From assembly GCA_000997355.1 (NCBI GenBank), contig LCBS01000009.1:1-32260 (forward strand): a stretch of 32,260 nt of DNA, in the 5' to 3' direction. Positions 31,301-32,260 of the stretch are shown piece by piece; position 1 is the first letter of the stretch; the number at the start of each line of letters is the position of its first letter. Both the position numbers and the translations under genes were made by a program. The notes under the pieces were generated by a model, which saw nothing but the letters and a program-made list of their open reading frames with translations, made no database searches and was not told the origin of the DNA. The DNA comes from a candidate division WWE3 bacterium GW2011_GWB1_41_6. GTDB taxonomy: Bacteria > Patescibacteriota > WWE3 > UBA101185 > UBA10185.

Positions 31301-31757
31301 GCTGACCTTGAGCGATAGCTGCCTCAACATCTGCAAGGGGATACTCGTCTATATAGAAAGCCGGGGCTGTGATCCCAATACCATCCAATTGGAAAGGTTT
31401 TAGAGTCTGCCCTGCTTTGCCGGCAGTGGGTCCGGGAAGCTCCATCAGTTCGCGGGCAAACTCTTCCGTTTGATGGTAAAGGCCTTCAAATGCCTGTGTT
31501 TTTGGAACAAGTTCGTCTCTACCGGAAATTATAGGTTCCCAAAAATACTTGCGCTCTGCCCAGTTCCTGATATCATCCCAATTTACAATACTTTTGCCCC
31601 AACCTTCTAAAGTTCTTGTTGCCTGTTTTCCGGGATCTTCTGCCCAGTCACGGGGATCCAAATTTAATCTTAAGTTAACGCCGGGGGTTTGTTCGATATC
31701 TCCGTATAGCAGTCCTAACTGAACATCGTAATCGGCCCTGGTAGGGGTGGCGGACAC
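28386..31757 (-). CDS. giant membrane protein with C-terminal HETGH metallopeptidase-like domain
   Basis: The 1123-residue protein has a huge N-terminal part (about 1-865) of mixed helices without recognised domain, amphipathic helices near 790-850, a membrane segment (about 870-893) and a C-terminal domain of about 200 residues. That domain holds HETGH at 1037-1041 and SEDFSE (1076-1081), a plausible third zinc ligand as in gluzincin-type peptidases. Eight or more Cys suggest disulphides and an outside location. The start is uncertain. GTG 31757 has no ribosome site, and the in-frame 20 codons upstream (VKEQLAGDFKRSLT) also look like protein but contain no ATG, GTG or TTG. It sits beside the pilin-like cluster, so a surface-assembly or contact role is inferred. 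Confidence 0.8.
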   Translation of the reverse strand: MSATPTRADYDVQLGLLYGDIEQTPGVNLRLNLDPRDWAEDPGKQATRTLEGWGKSIVNWDDIRNWAERKYFWEPIISGRDELVPKTQAFEGLYHQTEEFARELMELPGPTAGKAGQTLKPFQLDGIGITAPAFYIDEYPLADVEAAIAQGQPPKTRTVGNIPGGPEDGSFKGKVDVYSRAGQDFLSLADKVEAMGPRNGAYNQFRGSALYAVKTELNDTLGYKTEDYIHPQHGAVITVGDVIPDAIDPTDKLSAIPVFQALDLSKVTNPEMARELRNFNAAADIANSMLQFRAGPTSQAGLALASKNLSKLLLEGDKAAISVPESFDLVLLNGNDVLKGLESTVAQEKTRLEAILQGLPTGADRTAFRNSNIVQSYGRLLDRTRDIARTYKGEDLSGSTLASKTVLGKLKSEIETMSDEMSRSGYFKKGLEHDWLEQVVNRGILDNKSMFAGQGSFGELLEHAVGLAASDPNRASGITNIKRVLRTGNRMYDRNDVNDLVMQIEKGTLIQSQIWPLIKVRLNGFTPAYVTEQFLKKNQYFGLAYDPAYLEANLRQKGAFGAPVTGGGVKVDPSTLKANYRGDLTGRTFFTRIMPRNSWNITLEQGGVKNKVKLYGGKHFKAVETINKQFHFDKEVAGFAKGAAGLLGAELDPRTGHLLGFRDGGASLFAILNGGDPGIEFILTKFQTKAPGVKELRHDMMRFRAWLYLHKDELGLKFDGFKLADSPENVQIMTQFFQQMGKRLRSPDFISITWERAGYLQHLSSYANQIQTKIAQKVGKYAAPYIQLKNALSNAITELIIQATAAATAGAGELMELLRPVIKFLVNAVISKIEGLIKSFFKNILKGEFSVADWAKTMDKFVGNTARAAGLFALIPGVFFLIAFMLFAVIITGLNPLDPSRTGGFAGSKDTFGEGTPGTYDGCSADTYVGEGSGGSSVPGDCFVFEGASSSHYAGTYSGTLIDWSVANLAAFNTAIEVLGERTGGYVDRLCSAGPVYLLRTGTSPGWCGNVIDADTIVFTSLCTYSVQNYVNYLFAHETGHVYRNRLGSDNLTGVIAAEGTFPTYPGNCGSNNSLSEDFSETVGNWVHVNACDCPGVAAYGGDWTTWWDSFPEHKAWAESFFD

Positions 31758-31794
31758 GGTTAAACTACGCTTAAAATCCCCGGCAAGCTGCTCT

Positions 31795-31821
31795 TTGACA
31801 AAAGGAGGTAGACCTTATAAT
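31795..31821 (+). promoter_or_regulatory. possible promoter for the gene at 31868
   Basis: TTGACA (31795-31800) and TATAAT (31816-31821) are both perfect, but the spacer is only 15 bases. AAAGGAGGT (31801-31809) lies between them and has no start codon after it. Confidence 0.45.
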
Positions 31822-31867
31822 AAATTCCACTTGTATTTTACTTTTTTCTATGGAAAAATAGCTATAA

Positions 31868-32260
31868 ATGAATCCGCTCTTATTTACCAAGCAATTTTAT
31901 AAGCTTCTTACTCTTTTATTGGTAGTCACATCTCTATTGGCCATGCCTTTACCCAAAGTATATGCAGCAGAGGATGATCCGCCTACCGAGTTGTCGGATG
32001 TTATTTGCACCCCTGACAAAAATCTGTTCGATAAGATCCAAGGAGCGTTTAAAACACTTGATATCAGAAGAACTACCGTAAACATGTTCAACTCAATGCT
32101 GCTTGATGTAACTACGCATGCAGTTTTCAACCGCAGTTTAAAAGGTATTGCAGAGTGTTATATTTGGGAGCTTGAGCAATTGGACGGAACAGGGGCAGAT
32201 GTTTCCGGATTCCGGGCAATTTTTGAAGATGAATGTGGTACGGATATGGCGGTGGATTGC
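31868..32260 (+). CDS. secreted protein, 5' part only (runs off the window)
   Basis: The frame is open from ATG 31868 to the window edge, 131 codons. It begins with a signal peptide (about residues 10-32, MPLPKVYAAEDD around the cleavage site), then a mature part with Cys at CTPDKN, CYIWEL and near the edge (DECGTDMAVDC). The segment KIQGAFKTLDIRRTTVNMFN is helical. No ribosome site precedes the ATG. The gene diverges from the giant metallopeptidase-like gene. T4SS-type loci in CPR often carry such large secreted or multi-TM proteins, but the family cannot be named from this fragment. Confidence 0.8.
   Translation, partial: MNPLLFTKQFYKLLTLLLVVTSLLAMPLPKVYAAEDDPPTELSDVICTPDKNLFDKIQGAFKTLDIRRTTVNMFNSMLLDVTTHAVFNRSLKGIAECYIWELEQLDGTGADVSGFRAIFEDECGTDMAVDC

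Noticed and set aside
1-32260. Alternative genetic code with UGA as an amino acid
   Set aside because: TGA is the true stop of several genes, such as those ending at 2002 and 16880, and genes contain no in-frame TGA.
1-32260. CRISPR array, insertion sequence or prophage genes
   Set aside because: No regularly spaced repeats, transposase motifs, terminal repeats or phage structural genes were seen on either strand.

Overview
The window looks like a chromosome segment of a Candidate Phyla Radiation (Patescibacteria) bacterium, perhaps near Microgenomates/Katanobacteria. That placement is inferred from family content: T4SS-pilin-like tandem genes, a coiled-coil SpoIID protein, a PP2C-like/beta-propeller membrane protein, a bPH membrane protein, a shortened ValRS, and many small orphan membrane proteins. 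TGA ends several genes, so the UGA-recoding lineages are excluded. No ribosomal RNA or other marker is present to fix the lineage.

Layout. 1-2.8 kb: the end of an unidentified gene, a membrane-anchored PsbP-like protein, an SRAP (YedK/HMCES) DNA-protein crosslink protein, a small membrane protein, tRNA-Ser(GCT) and a CPR-type membrane protein. 2.8-7.6 kb: tRNA-Arg(GCG), then a run of small orphan genes. Most are in their own unit with promoter, strong Shine-Dalgarno and hairpin terminator. They include two receiver-like proteins with His in place of the phospho-acceptor Asp, a YkgJ-type Cys-rich protein, a ribbon-helix-helix candidate and a GT2 glycosyltransferase. 8.0-10.3 kb: valyl-tRNA synthetase. 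10.4-18.7 kb (minus strand): a G+C-rich cell-envelope locus of eight reading frames: polytopic membrane protein, lipoprotein, SPFH-like protein, 3-TM protein, 799-aa and 462-aa anchored proteins, M23-like and lytic-transglycosylase-like wall hydrolases. 18.9-26.1 kb (minus strand): ribosomal protein bL25 with a zinc-ribbon protein, the PP2C-like/propeller protein, two small membrane proteins, a GT-C-like membrane protein and a SpoIID protein. 26.1-32.3 kb: four tandem T4SS-pilin-like genes (plus), a small anchored protein and an 1123-aa membrane protein with an extracytoplasmic HETGH metallopeptidase-like domain (minus), and a truncated secreted protein (plus).

How it fits together. The 10.4-18.7 kb locus has the parts expected of an envelope-spanning device: wall-cutting enzymes, a lipoprotein, an SPFH scaffold and large anchored ectodomain proteins. 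Three of its proteins share a short motif (LG-I/L-V-x-x-G-x-M-x-V), and I recognise no known system in the set. The pilin quartet, the SpoIID protein and the giant metallopeptidase look like a second surface apparatus, related to CPR type IV secretion-like loci. Two expression styles coexist. Several genes have an extended -10 placed so that the ATG falls on or next to the predicted +1 (leaderless). The small orphan genes and the envelope locus use strong AAGGAG-type ribosome binding sites, often behind structured leaders.
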